Of a DNA stretch of 64,000 bases, positions 32,376 through 41,492 are shown piece by piece (positions within the stretch are counted from its first letter, which is position 1; each line of letters starts with the position of its first letter). Below the pieces are notes generated by a model, which was not told where the DNA came from, ran no database searches, and saw only the letters and a program-made list of their open reading frames with translations. Source of the stretch: JACVRW01 sp963803245 (lineage in GTDB: Bacteria; Actinomycetota; Thermoleophilia; Solirubrobacterales; Thermoleophilaceae); NCBI GenBank assembly GCA_963803245.1, contig CAWDLI010000005.1, forward strand, positions 1 to 64,000, in the 5' to 3' direction. The position numbers were made by a program, and so were the translations under genes.

Positions 32376-33299
32376 AGCCGCCGCTCCAGCACCCGGGCGA
32401 GCCGCTCGAGCTGCGCGGGGCCGATGTCCGGCTCGAAGATGAAGGGGAGGGTGAACACGGGTGCGTCCGCCGCGCGCCGCAGCCGCGCCGTCTGCGACCG
32501 CTCGCCGCGCGCCCGCCGCTCCTCCGAGAGCGCCGCGCGCGCCGCGGCACGAGCCTCGGTGGACCCGCGCCCGTCGAGAGCCTCGAGCCGGCGCGCGTCA
32601 GCGGCGCTGAAGCGCTGCGGGTAGACGGCGTTCACGAGGATCGGCGTCGAGGCCGAGATCCAGCTCCTCGCGCAGCCGGCCCTCGAGCTCGATCGTCTCG
32701 TTCACGGGAATCTCCTCCGGCAGCGCCGCGGCCACCACGCCGGTCGTCTCGCGGTCGCGCACGAAGGCGTCGATGATCAGTGCCTGGCGGCGGATCGGGC
32801 CCACCCGCGCCACGCCCGCGTACGTGGACGGCGCCCGCAGCATCGCGAGGCCGTGGCCCGTGGCGGGCGCGTCGACGATCGCCAGGTCGTACACGGCTCC
32901 CTCGGTGCGCCGCTCGAGCTGCGCGAGGTCCCAGACCTTGCCCATCGTCACCAGCTCCGTCAGCCCCGGCGCGGCCGCCGTCAGGTACTGGAACACGCGG
33001 CTGCCTCCGAGCAGGCCGGCGAGGGTGTCCGAGCGCAGCTGGTAGCGGAGCCACTCCTCCTTGGTGCGCTCGGGATCCACCGCCACCGAGAACAGCCCCG
33101 GCGCCAGCTCGAGCTCGCCGCCGCCCGACTCGGGCCGCCCGAGCATCCCCGGCAGCCGCTGCTGAGCGGCCACCTCGCACACGATCACCCGCTTCCCGCG
33201 CCGCGCAGCGGCCATGCCGAGCGCGGCGGCGATGGTCGTCTTGCCCACGCCGCCCTTGCCCGTCACGAGCACCAAACGCTTGTCCAGCAGTGACTTCAC
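32372..33299 (-). CDS. Get3/ArsA-family ATPase (first of a tandem pair), one frameshift
   Basis: About 308 residues if read through one frameshift. The 5' part (33299 to about 32640) has KRLVLVTGKGGVGKTTIAAALG (about 6-27) with the full deviant Walker A lysine, VCEVAAQQRLPGMLG and LAIVDAPATGHGLAML. The 3' part (about 32640 to 32372) lies in the next frame and continues directly with VNAVYPQRFSAADARRLEAL and FIFEPDIGPAQLERLARVL. Removing one G near 32642 restores DLGLDAILVNAVYP, which is what the family has here. The start GTG-AAG-TCA follows the usual pattern of this subunit. Sequence error is more likely than decay. It is divergent from parA with 52 bp between starts. Confidence 0.85.
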
Positions 33300-33351
33300 C
33301 GGAGGACAGGGTGAAGGATTCCCACCAGCACGTGCGAATAGGCCTTGCGTA

Positions 33352-34173
33352 ATGGGACTGTTCGAGCGCTCTCGTCCTGCGCAGCCGACTGAACCGGAGG
33401 CACCCGTGTCGTCCAAGGCCAAGGTCATCGCCTTCACCAACCAGAAGGGGGGCGTTGCAAAGACCACCACAACGCTCAACCTCGCCGCCGCGTTCGTCGA
33501 GCAGGGGCACCGCGTCCTGTGCGTGGACCTGGACCCGCAGGCCAACCTCACGATGAGCCAGGGCATCGACCCGGACTCGCTCGAGGTGTCGATGTACGAC
33601 GTGCTCGTGCACCACGTGTCGCTTCGCGAGGTGATCCGGCGGCGCGAGGTGGACATCGCCTGCGCCTCGATCGACCTCGCCGGCGCCGAGATCGCCATGT
33701 CCACGATGATCGGCCGCGAGCGCTCCCTCGTGAAGGCTCTGCAGCCCGTCAAGGAGGACTACGACTACGTCTTCATCGACACGCCGCCGAGCCTCGGACT
33801 GCTCACGATCAACGCGCTGACGGCCTCCAACAAGGTGATCGTCCCCGTGCAATGCGAGTATCTGTCCATGCGCGGGCTCATCCAGCTCCAGAACACGCTG
33901 TCGATGGTGCGTGAGGAGCTGAACCCGGACATCGAGATCGAGGGAATCCTGCCCACGCTCGTGGACAACCGAACAGTGCACGCCAAGGAGGCGATCGAGA
34001 TCCTGGAGGAGAACTTCGGGGAACGTGTCTTCGCCTCCCGCATCAACAAGACGGTGCGGTTTGCCGAGGCACCGGTCAAGGGAATGTCGGTGCTCAAGTA
34101 CGACCCCGACGGGAAGGCCGCCTATGCCTACCGTCAGCTAGCCGAGGAGGTCCTGGCGAATGGCAAGCAGTAA
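33352..34173 (+). CDS. ParA-family ATPase
   Basis: A 273-residue Walker-type ATPase of the ParA/Soj/MinD group. The deviant Walker A is KGGVAKTTTT (about 33-42) with the signature lysine. CVDLDPQANLTMSQG (about 60-74) is the switch-I Asp region and DYVFIDTPPSLGLLTINAL (about 139-157) is Walker B. NKTVRFAEAPVKGMSVLKYDP is family-like near the end. The N-terminal ~22 residues (MGLFERSRPAQPTEPEAP) are polar and variable. No parB or parS is seen nearby. The end overlaps the ftsZ start by 14 bp, so the two are one transcription unit. A division-site-positioning role, as for MinD or PomZ-like ATPases, is a reasonable inference. Confidence 0.9.
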   Translation: MGLFERSRPAQPTEPEAPVSSKAKVIAFTNQKGGVAKTTTTLNLAAAFVEQGHRVLCVDLDPQANLTMSQGIDPDSLEVSMYDVLVHHVSLREVIRRREVDIACASIDLAGAEIAMSTMIGRERSLVKALQPVKEDYDYVFIDTPPSLGLLTINALTASNKVIVPVQCEYLSMRGLIQLQNTLSMVREELNPDIEIEGILPTLVDNRTVHAKEAIEILEENFGERVFASRINKTVRFAEAPVKGMSVLKYDPDGKAAYAYRQLAEEVLANGKQ

Positions 34174-35683
34174 GCGGGCGAGCATGCGTGAGGGGCCCCT
34201 GGCTCAGCTCTTCCGCAAGACGGACGAGGAGGAGGCTCAGACCGAGTCGCCGCGCTCCGACGTCGAGCCGAAGGCCCAGGCCACACGGCAGGCACCCGAG
34301 CCGAGTCCGGAGAATCGCGCGGACGAGAGTCGCGCGGACGAGCCGGCCCCGACCCGTACGGCTCCCGAGTCCGAGAGCCGTGCCCAGGACAACTTCGCGA
34401 GCCGCGCCACCGAGGCCGCGCGCCGCGCCGAGGAGCGTGCCGAGCGCCGTCGCGCCGAGCGCGAGAGCGTCGAGGAGGCGCCGCGCGTGAGCCGTTACGA
34501 GGGCGTCCCCACGCCCGAGGAGCGCCTGCGCAGCGTGTTCTCCTCGGACATTCCCGAGAACATCATGGAGCGCGCCCCCGAGCAGGACGCCATCCAGCCC
34601 GGCCCGCCGCTGTCGCGCGGCTCGTCGGAGCCGGTCCTGCGGGTCGTGGGCGTCGGCGGAGCCGGCGTCAACGCCGTCAACCGCATGATCGAGGCGCAGG
34701 TCGAGGGCGTGGACTTCGTGGCCGTGAACACGGACATGCAGTCGCTCGAGCAGTCGGCGGCCAACAACCGGCTGCACATCGGCGGCGAGAGCACGCGCGG
34801 GCTCGGCTCAGGCTCCAACCCGGAGCTCGGCCGCACCGCCGCGATGGAGGAGTACGACCGTCTCAAGAGCACCCTCAAGGGCGCCGACATGGTCTTCATC
34901 ACGGCCGGCGCCGGCGGCGGCACCGGCACGGGCGCGGCACCGGTCGTGGCTCGTATCGCACGCGAGGTGGGCGCGCTCACGGTCGGCATCGTCACGAAGC
35001 CGTTCGCCTTCGAGGGCGCTCGCCGCGGCGAGCAGGCCGACATGGGCGTGGAGGACCTCGCCAAGGAGGTCGACACCCTCATCGTCATCCCGAACGCGCG
35101 GCTGCTGACCGTGCTCGACAAGTCCACCTCGATGGTCGAGGCGTTCCGCGTCGCCGACGACGTGCTGCGCCAGGGCGTTCAGGGCATCTCCGACCTGATC
35201 ACGCTCCCCGGCCTCATCAACCTGGACTTCGCCGACGTGCGCACGATCATGTCCGAGGCCGGCCAGGCTCTGCTCGGCATCGGCATGGGCACAGGGGAAC
35301 GGCGCGCCATGGACGCCGTCGAGCACGCCATCGAGTCCCCGCTGCTCGAGACCTCGCTGGAGGGCGCACGCTCGATCCTGCTCTCGATCACCGGCGGTCG
35401 TGACCTCTCCCTGTGGGAGGTCAACGAGTCGGCCAAGGCCGTGGCCGAGGCCGCGCACCCCGACGCCAACATCATCTTCGGCGCCATGGTCGACGAGAAG
35501 ATCGACGACCAGGTCTGGGTGACCGTCGTCGCCACCGGCTACGGCGACCGCCCCCAGCACCGCTCCACACCGCGGAGCGACCCGATTCCGGCCGATGCCG
35601 AGCCGAGCGTCCGGCGCGCGCGCGAGCGCGAGTCGAACGTCTTGGGCGAGGTCGACGTGCCCGAGTTCATCCCGCGCAGGTAG
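34160..35683 (+). CDS. ftsZ: Cell division protein FtsZ with a long N-terminal extension
   Basis: A 507-residue tubulin-like GTPase that forms the division ring. The core starts only near residue 158 (PVLRVVGVGGAGVNAVNRM). The nucleotide motif is GGGTGTG (about 253-259), T7-loop residues are in NLDFADVRTIM, and the short C-terminal peptide is DVPEFIPRR, the usual docking site for FtsA, ZapA or SepF-like partners. Residues 1-157 are an extension: a short conserved-looking opening (KRASMREGPLAQLFRKTD), a charged disordered stretch rich in Glu, Arg and Ala (about 21-110), and a second motif (RYEGVPTPEERLRSVFSSDIP). The C-terminal linker is only about 40 residues. ATG at 34160 is inside the end of parA. 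Confidence 0.93.
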   Translation: MASSKRASMREGPLAQLFRKTDEEEAQTESPRSDVEPKAQATRQAPEPSPENRADESRADEPAPTRTAPESESRAQDNFASRATEAARRAEERAERRRAERESVEEAPRVSRYEGVPTPEERLRSVFSSDIPENIMERAPEQDAIQPGPPLSRGSSEPVLRVVGVGGAGVNAVNRMIEAQVEGVDFVAVNTDMQSLEQSAANNRLHIGGESTRGLGSGSNPELGRTAAMEEYDRLKSTLKGADMVFITAGAGGGTGTGAAPVVARIAREVGALTVGIVTKPFAFEGARRGEQADMGVEDLAKEVDTLIVIPNARLLTVLDKSTSMVEAFRVADDVLRQGVQGISDLITLPGLINLDFADVRTIMSEAGQALLGIGMGTGERRAMDAVEHAIESPLLETSLEGARSILLSITGGRDLSLWEVNESAKAVAEAAHPDANIIFGAMVDEKIDDQVWVTVVATGYGDRPQHRSTPRSDPIPADAEPSVRRARERESNVLGEVDVPEFIPRR

Positions 35684-35787
35684 CCAGAGCGCCGATAGGC
35701 GTCGTACTGCGGCGTCCTCGGTCGCTCGCGTGCTTAAGCACGCGTCGCTCCCTGCGTCCTTGCAGTACTCGCCTCTCGGCGCTCTGG
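35684..35787. terminator. 104-bp imperfect hairpin directly after ftsZ
   Basis: The element starts one base after the ftsZ stop. Outer arms of 27 and 26 nt (35684-35710 and 35762-35787) pair with three small irregularities; both ends read CCAGAGCGCCGA and GTACTGC or their complements. The 51-nt interior contains a perfect 18-bp palindrome, CGCGTGCTTAAGCACGCG, at 35727-35744. It may be a terminator, a processed RNA, or an element insertion. There is no T-tract. Confidence 0.7.
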
Positions 35788-35837
35788 TGGGGCCTCCAGG
35801 ACAGCCAGCCCGCCGGCCGGTGGCGCGGACCGCGAGA

Positions 35838-37373
35838 ATGCGCGCCGTGAACGGAGTAGTCGCAGCGGGTCACCCAGTCACGGCCGAGGCCGGCGCCGAG
35901 GTCCTGCGCCAGGGCGGCAACGCCGTGGACGCCGCCGTGGCCTGCGTGCTGATGTCGTTCGTGTCCGAGTCTCCGCTCACGGGCCCCGGCGCGGGCGGGT
36001 TCATGCTCGTCCACACGGCCGGCGGTGAGGACCACCTGCTCGACTTCTTCGTGGCGGCGCCGGGCCGGGGCGCCGATGGGCGCACGCCGGCCGAGCTCAC
36101 GCCCATCGACATCACGTTCGCCGAGGACGCGGTGCAGCGCTTCAACGTGGGGCCCTCGTCGGTCGGCGCCCACGGGACGCCGCTCGGGCTGTGCCAGACG
36201 CTCGAGCGCTTCGGGACGATGCCCCTGGCGGAGCTGACCCGGACGCCCGCGGAGGCCGCGCGGTCCGGGGTCGAGGTGCTGCCGATGCAGGCCTTCCTGT
36301 TCAGCGTGCTCGAGCCGATCTTCCGCTCCACGCCCGAGTGCGAGGCGATCTACGCGCCCGGCGGGCGGCTGCTCCAGGCGGGCGACGCGATCCGGCTCCC
36401 CGAGCTGGGCGACCTGCTCGAGCGGCTCGGCGCCGAGGGCCCGGGCTTCCTCTACGAGGGCGACGTGGCCGCCGCCGTGAGCGATTGGGTGCTCGAGCGC
36501 GGCGGGCTCCTGACGACCGAGGACCTCACGAGCTACGAGGTGGTGGAGCGCGAGCCCGCCCGCGTGGCATACCGGGGCCGCGAGGTGCTCACGAACCCGC
36601 CGCCGTCGTCCGGGGGCATCCTCGTGGCCGACGCGCTCGGGATCCTCGAGCGCCTGGAGCGCCCTCACGGGGCCGGGGTCATCGCCGAGGTGATCGCCTC
36701 GACCAACCGCGCCCGCGACGCGGACTTCCTCGAAGGCCTCGGCAGCGACGGCTACCTGGAGCGCTTCCTGGCGGAGGAGGCGCTCGACTCGGTGGCCACG
36801 GAGGTGCGCGGACGGCTCGGGAACACGACCCACGTGTCGGTGATGGACGCCGAGGGCGGCTGCGCCACGGTCACCTGCTCGAACGGCTCGTGCTCGGGGG
36901 TGGTGGTGCCCGGCACGGGGATGCACCTCAACAACATGCTGGGCGAGGAGGACCTGAACCCGCTCGGCTTCCACCGCAACCCACCCGGGTCGCGGGTGCC
37001 GAGCATGATGGCCCCCACGGTGGTGCTCAGGGACGGGCGGCCCGAGCTGGCACTCGGCTCGGCCGGCTCGAACCGCATCCGCTCGGCGATCCTCCAGACC
37101 GTGCTCGCGGTCGTGGACGGCGGCGCGCACGCGGAGGAGGCCGTGACCGCGCCACGCCTCCACGTGGAGGGTCGCGAGCTGGACGCGGAGCCGGGGATCG
37201 ACCCCGCGGCGCTCGACGCCCTCGAGGAGCGCGGATGGACGGTGCGCCGCTGGGCCGAGCCCAACCTGTTCTTCGGCGGCGTCCAGGCAGTGACCCGCGA
37301 CGCTTCGACCGGCGAGCTCACCGGTGCGGGCGATCCCCGTCGCGGCGGGACGGCAGTGACGGTGGGCGCCTAG
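35838..37373 (+). CDS. ggt: Gamma-glutamyltransferase family protein
   Basis: A 511-residue Ntn-hydrolase of the GGT family, which cleaves gamma-glutamyl bonds of glutathione and related compounds. The N-terminal region has VTAEAGAEVLRQGGNAVDAAVAC and SPLTGPGAGGFMLV (about 42-58). The expected self-cleavage nucleophile is the Thr of GNTTHVSVMDAEGGC (about 330-344), which would separate large and small subunits. SRVPSMMAPTVVLRDGRPELALGSAGSNRI near 385-415 forms the glutamate-binding region. No signal peptide is visible, so it may be cytoplasmic. The start MRAVNGVVAAG is used; longer readings upstream run through the ftsZ hairpin. Its stop CTAG is shared with the convergent mannosidase. Confidence 0.9.
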   Translation: MRAVNGVVAAGHPVTAEAGAEVLRQGGNAVDAAVACVLMSFVSESPLTGPGAGGFMLVHTAGGEDHLLDFFVAAPGRGADGRTPAELTPIDITFAEDAVQRFNVGPSSVGAHGTPLGLCQTLERFGTMPLAELTRTPAEAARSGVEVLPMQAFLFSVLEPIFRSTPECEAIYAPGGRLLQAGDAIRLPELGDLLERLGAEGPGFLYEGDVAAAVSDWVLERGGLLTTEDLTSYEVVEREPARVAYRGREVLTNPPPSSGGILVADALGILERLERPHGAGVIAEVIASTNRARDADFLEGLGSDGYLERFLAEEALDSVATEVRGRLGNTTHVSVMDAEGGCATVTCSNGSCSGVVVPGTGMHLNNMLGEEDLNPLGFHRNPPGSRVPSMMAPTVVLRDGRPELALGSAGSNRIRSAILQTVLAVVDGGAHAEEAVTAPRLHVEGRELDAEPGIDPAALDALEERGWTVRRWAEPNLFFGGVQAVTRDASTGELTGAGDPRRGGTAVTVGA

Positions 37374-39698
37374 GGGCCGAACGACGGCGGCGCCAGGCCC
37401 GGGGCGCTGCCCCAGGAGGTCGGCTTGGCGCCGAGCCGGTAACGGAGCCGCGCGCCGCCGGCGATCCGCGAGTAGTGCAGCCAGGGCCTGCGCCACGCCT
37501 TGCCGTCGAGCGCGAGCGCGCGCACGTACGGGCGTCCGGGCGCCGCCTGCGCGGCTTCGATGTGCAGCGAGCCCCGCGGCAGGCGGAGCGTCACCCGCGG
37601 GAAGAGCGGGCTCCCGAGCGCCATGACGTCGGTGCCCGGCACCGCCGGGTACATCCCCAGCGCGCCGAAGACCCACCAGGCGCCCATGGTGCCGCCGTCG
37701 TCGTTGCCCGCGAGGCCGTCCGGGCCGGGGCCGTACAGCTCGAGCAGCGCCCGTCGCACCACGTCCTGGGTGCGGTCGGGCCGCCCGAGCCAGTCGTAGA
37801 GCCACGGCGTGCCCAGGTTCGGCTCGTTGCTGAGGAACGCGTACTCCGAGCGCGGGCCGGCGTTGAGCTCCGTGAAGAAGGTGTCGAGCCGTGCTCGCGC
37901 CGCATCGGCCCCGCCCATCGAGGCGAACAGCCCCGCCGGATCGTGGGGCACGAGCCACGAGTACTGCGAGCCGCTGCCCTCCACGTAGCTGGCCTCGCCC
38001 GCGGGCGTGAAGCCCGGCATGAACGCGCCGGCGGCCAGGCGCGGCTGGATGGTCCGGCTGGTCGGGTTGACGAGCGTGCGCCACGTGCCCGCCCGGCGCG
38101 TGAACCGCGCCGCCAGCGACCGGTCGCCGCGGGCCAGGGCGAGCCTCGAGATGGCGAAGTCAGCGAGCGCGTACTCGAGCGTGGTCGCGGTGGAGCCCCA
38201 GGGGTGGTCGCGGGAGCCGAAGGTGTGGCCGATCGAGTCCACGGAGAGCTCGTGGGGGATGTACCCCAGCCGCAGGTACTCGGAGAGCGCCTCACGCTCG
38301 GTGTAGTCGCCGTTGGCTGTGTGACACGGGCGATCGGCGCCGCGGACCAGCGCTCGCAGCGCCTCACGGGCATCGAAGCCGCGCGCCCCCAGCGCGAACG
38401 TGGAGGCGAGCATCGGCGCGGCCGGGTCGCCGACCATCACGTTGGTCTGCTGGTTCGCGTACGGCCAGCGCGGCAGGCAGCCGGTCTGGCGACCGTCGGC
38501 CAGCATCGAGCTAGCCACGTCGGCCGCCCGGGTGGGGAACAGCATCGCCATGAGCTGGGTCTGGCCGCGGTACACGTCCCAGCCCAGAGATGTCCGCGTA
38601 CTTGACGAAGCCGCGGGCGCGGTGCACACGGCCGTCCATGCCCCGGTAACGACCGTCGCGGTCCGAGAAGACGCTCGGCTCGAGGAGGGCGTGGTAGAGC
38701 GAGGTCGCGAACACCCGCCGGTCGCGCCGGCGGCCGCCGCTCACCCGCACGCGCCCGAGCGCCCGCGCCCAGGTGCGGCGCGCGCCCGCGCGCAGGGCGG
38801 CGAACCCGCGCCCGCGGCTCTCCGCCAGGTTGGCCCGGGCTCCGTCCACACTTACGAACGACAGGCCCACGCGAGCCTCGACCGTGCGCGCGCGGCCGCC
38901 GAACGTGACGTAGCCGCCGGCACCCGCACGCGCCGACACGCTTCGCGAGCGCGCCTTCAGGTCCTCGCCGCTCCACGTTCCGTGGGTGGCGAAGGGCCGG
39001 TTGAAGCGCGCGCTGAAGTAGACCCGGTAGCGCGTGGGCGACGCGCAGAAGGCGCCACTCTCCACCATGCCTGAGAGCTCGCGGCGGCCCGGGTCGATGG
39101 CCACGCGCACGGCGGTGTTCCGGTTGACGCTGCCGCCCGCGTTCACGAGCACGCTCCTACGCGCTCCACGCGGGAAGGTGAAGCGCGCCGCGCCGGTGCG
39201 CGTGGTGGCCGTGAGCTCGGCTCCGATCGCCCGGGAGGTTCCGGGATCGAGCGTCAGCCGGTAGCGTCCCGGCGCGGCCTGCTCGCGGCGGTGATCGATA
39301 GCCGGGGAGAGCGCGGGGTCGAGCCTCAGCTCACCGGTGAGCGGAGAGCTTGTGAGCGTTTTCGTGGTGGGGAGGAACGGCACGTCGCCGTAGAGCAGGC
39401 AGCCCGCGCCGCTGAAGTGGGTGAGCGAGAACCCGCGCAGCCGGGTGTCCGCATGGCTGTAGCTCGAGAGGGTGCTCAGGCCCGGCGCCGTGTCGGGGCT
39501 GAAGGCGACCATCCCAAATGGCATGGTGGCGCCGGGGAAGGTGTTGCCGGCGCCGCCGCCGGTGCCGAAGTCGGCCGCGCCCGGGAGCGTGCCGACGAAG
39601 GGGTTCACGTCGTCCACGAGCCCGCGCGCGGCTGCGCCCGGGGCAGTGCAGCCGAGCGCCAGGACGCCCGTGGCGAGGCAACGGAGGAAGGTGCGCAC
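37370..39698 (-). CDS. GH92 family alpha-mannosidase, exported, one frameshift
   Basis: About 775 residues if read through one frameshift. The 5' part (39698 to about 38586) has a signal peptide (FLRCLATGVLALGCTAPGAAARG), then VDDVNPFVGTLPGAADFGTGGGAGNTFPGA and PFGMVAFSPDT. The 3' part (about 38584 to 37370) lies in the next frame and has VYRGQTQLMAMLFP, GYIPHELSVDSIGHTFGS and GNDDGGTMGAWWVFGALGMYP, all GH92 hallmarks. Deleting one G from a GGG near 38583-38585 restores YADISGWDVYRGQ. GH92 enzymes are Ca-dependent exo-alpha-mannosidases; linkage specificity cannot be read. GTG is the start. A sequence error is favoured. Confidence 0.85.
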
Positions 39699-39700
39699 GG

Positions 39701-40329
39701 CTAGCTGCGCATGCTTCCGTTGCCGCGCGAGCGCTCCGCCGCCTTCTCCACCAGCTCGAGGCGCTCGATCGTCGAGGCGAACAGCTCCTCCAGCTGCTCG
39801 AGGCGCTCCTTCTCCGAGCGCAGCTCGAGCAGCGCCTGCTTCGCGTCGGCGCGAAGTCGAGCGTGGCCGCCATGCCGTACGCGTCGAGGTCGGCCAGGGC
39901 CTCTGCCTCCGGGCGCGCGTCGGTCACGCGCTCGACGAGGTCGGCGTAGCGCGCGCGGGCGGCCGTGGCCACCTCGGGGTCGCCGTCGCGCACGTCGTCG
40001 TCGAGAAGCTCCACGTCGCCGGCAGGGTAGGGGAGTTCCTCGATGCGGCGCAGCAGCCGGAAGGGCTGCGCGCCCTGCACGAGGATGTTCATCCGGCCGT
40101 CGTCGATGCGCTCGAGCACCTGGGTCATGCGGGCGCGTGCAGCCGACTCGCGGAGGCCGTCGTCGGCGAGCCAGAGGATCCCGAACTCCGTCTCCTCCTC
40201 GAGGCACTCGCCGACCATCGTCCTGTAGCGCTCCTCGAAGATGTGCAGCGGCACCACCTCCTTCGGCAGCAGCACGAGCCCGAGCGGGAACAGCGGAAAG
40301 CTGCTCGACCGCTCGCCCATGCGCGTCAT
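39701..40329 (-). CDS. Lon N-terminal-domain protein, one frameshift
   Basis: About 209 residues when read through a frameshift near 39850. The first part (40329 to about 39855) is the LON substrate-binding domain: FPLFPLGLVLLPKEVVPLHIFEERYRTMV (about 10-38), EFGILWLADDGLRE and RMNILVQGAQPFRLLRR. The second part lies in another frame and gives ADAKQALLELRSEKERLEQ then LEELFASTIERLELVEKA, a coiled-coil helix. Adding one G after TTC restores DFGADAKQ. No AAA+ or protease domain follows, so this is a stand-alone LON-domain protein of the YcaO-independent, uncharacterised type. The start could also be the ATG at 40320. Confidence 0.8.
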
Positions 40330-40332
40330 GCC

Positions 40333-40339
40333 TAGGCTA
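40333..40339. promoter_or_regulatory. Symmetric -10-like element in a 15-bp divergent spacer
   Basis: TAGGCTA lies between the Lon-domain gene and hisC. On the plus strand TAGGCT ends 6 nt before the hisC GTG; on the minus strand TAGCCT faces the other gene 4 nt from its ATG at 40329 and 13 nt from the alternative ATG at 40320. It resembles the element at 8637-8643. Confidence 0.45.
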
Positions 40340-40344
40340 GACGG

Positions 40345-41461
40345 GTGCCGCTCCGCGACGCGCTGACCCGGGTCGCAGCCCTACCGGCCCGCAGCGCCCG
40401 ATGCGCGAGCTGCAGGCGAGCTCGGCCTCGAGCGGATCGTGAAGCTCGCCTCGAACGAGGGCGCGTTCGGGCCGCTGCCGGCGGCGGCGGCCGCCTTCGA
40501 GGCGGCGGTGGCCGAGCTGAACCGCTACCCCGACGGCGGCGGGGTGCTGCTGCGCGAGGCGCTCGCGGAGCGCCACGGCGTGCCGGCCGAGCAGGTGGTG
40601 CTCGGCAACGGCGCGGACGAGCTGATCCGGCTGTGCGCGCGTGGCCACGCTCGACGCCGGCGACGCGCGCCGCCTTCCCGTGGCCCTCGTTCCCGAGCTA
40701 CGTCGCGGCCGCGGCGTGCGGCGGCGCCGAGGCCGCGCGCGTGCCGCTGCGCCGGGCGCGCTCTCGACCTCGACGCGGTGCTCGAGGCGGCCCGCCGCGC
40801 CGCGCACCGAAGCTGCGTCTACCTCGCCAACCCGAACAACCCGACCGGCACGCTGCTCGATCCGGCCGAGCTGCGCCGCTTCCTCGCCGAGCTGCCCGGC
40901 CGGCGTGCTGTGCGTGCTCGACGAGGCCTACGCCGAGTACGCCGACGCCGAGCCCGAGGGACCCGCGCTGCTGCGCGAGGGGCGCCGGCGCGCTGTGCGT
41001 GCTGCGCACCTTCTCGAAGGTCTACGGGCTGGCGGCCCTGCGGATCGGCTACGCGCTCGCCTCGCCCGAGGTGGCCGACGCGCTCGACCGCGTGCGGCCG
41101 ATCTTCAACGTCAACCAGCCCGCCCAGGAGGCGGCCTCGCCTCGCTGGGCGAGGAGCGATGCGGTGGCGCTGCGCGTGGAGCACGCCCGGCGGCGCGCGC
41201 GAGCGCGCTCCGCGAGACTGCTCGCCGGAGCCGGGCCTCGATCCGGTGCCCTCGCAGACGAACTTCGTGTACGCCGACGTGCCGGGCGGCGACGGCGCGG
41301 CGCTGGCCGGGCGGCTGCTCGCGGGAGGAGGGGATGCATCGTGCGCGCGCTGCGCGGCTTCGGCGCGCCCGGGCGCGATCCGCGTGACCGTGCGGCACCG
41401 ACGAGGAGAACGCCGCCTTCGCCGCGGCGCTCGCGCGCGTGATGGGCAGGCTCGCGCGTAA
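40345..41461 (+). pseudogene. hisC: Histidinol-phosphate aminotransferase, about a dozen frameshifts
   Basis: Fragments of one PLP aminotransferase are spread over three frames. In order: LASNEGAFGPLPAAAAAFEAAVAELNRYPDGGG, EQVVLGNGADELIRL, PWPSFPSYVAAAA, RSCVYLANPNNPTGTLL (with the NPNNPTG motif), CVLDEAYAEYADAEPEGPALL, RTFSKVYGLAALRIGYAL (carrying the PLP lysine), PSQTNFVYADV and a C-terminal DEENAAFAAALARV. Together they match HisC, which transaminates histidinol phosphate. No stop codons or missense decay appear within segments; only frame changes, roughly one per 90 bp. That pattern suggests sequence error over true decay. The coordinates give the likely span. GTG at 40345 opens PLRDALTRVA. 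Confidence 0.75.
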
Positions 41462-41492
41462 GCCGGCGAGCCCGCAGGCGCGTAGTCCGAGG

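Noticed and set aside
29795..33299. A defence island (possible HEPN protein with ATPases)
   Set aside because: The ATPases are Get3/ArsA-type, the HEPN resemblance is weak, and no nuclease, toxin-antitoxin or restriction gene is nearby.
35684..35787. An integron attC site or phage attachment site
   Set aside because: No integrase gene, no gene-cassette structure and no attC core sites are present; it is better described as a structured post-ftsZ element.
35667..38084. An 805-codon minus-strand frame opposite ggt
   Set aside because: It has the Arg/Ala/Gly/Pro-rich composition of an antisense frame in GC-rich DNA and overlaps a well-supported ggt gene on the other strand.
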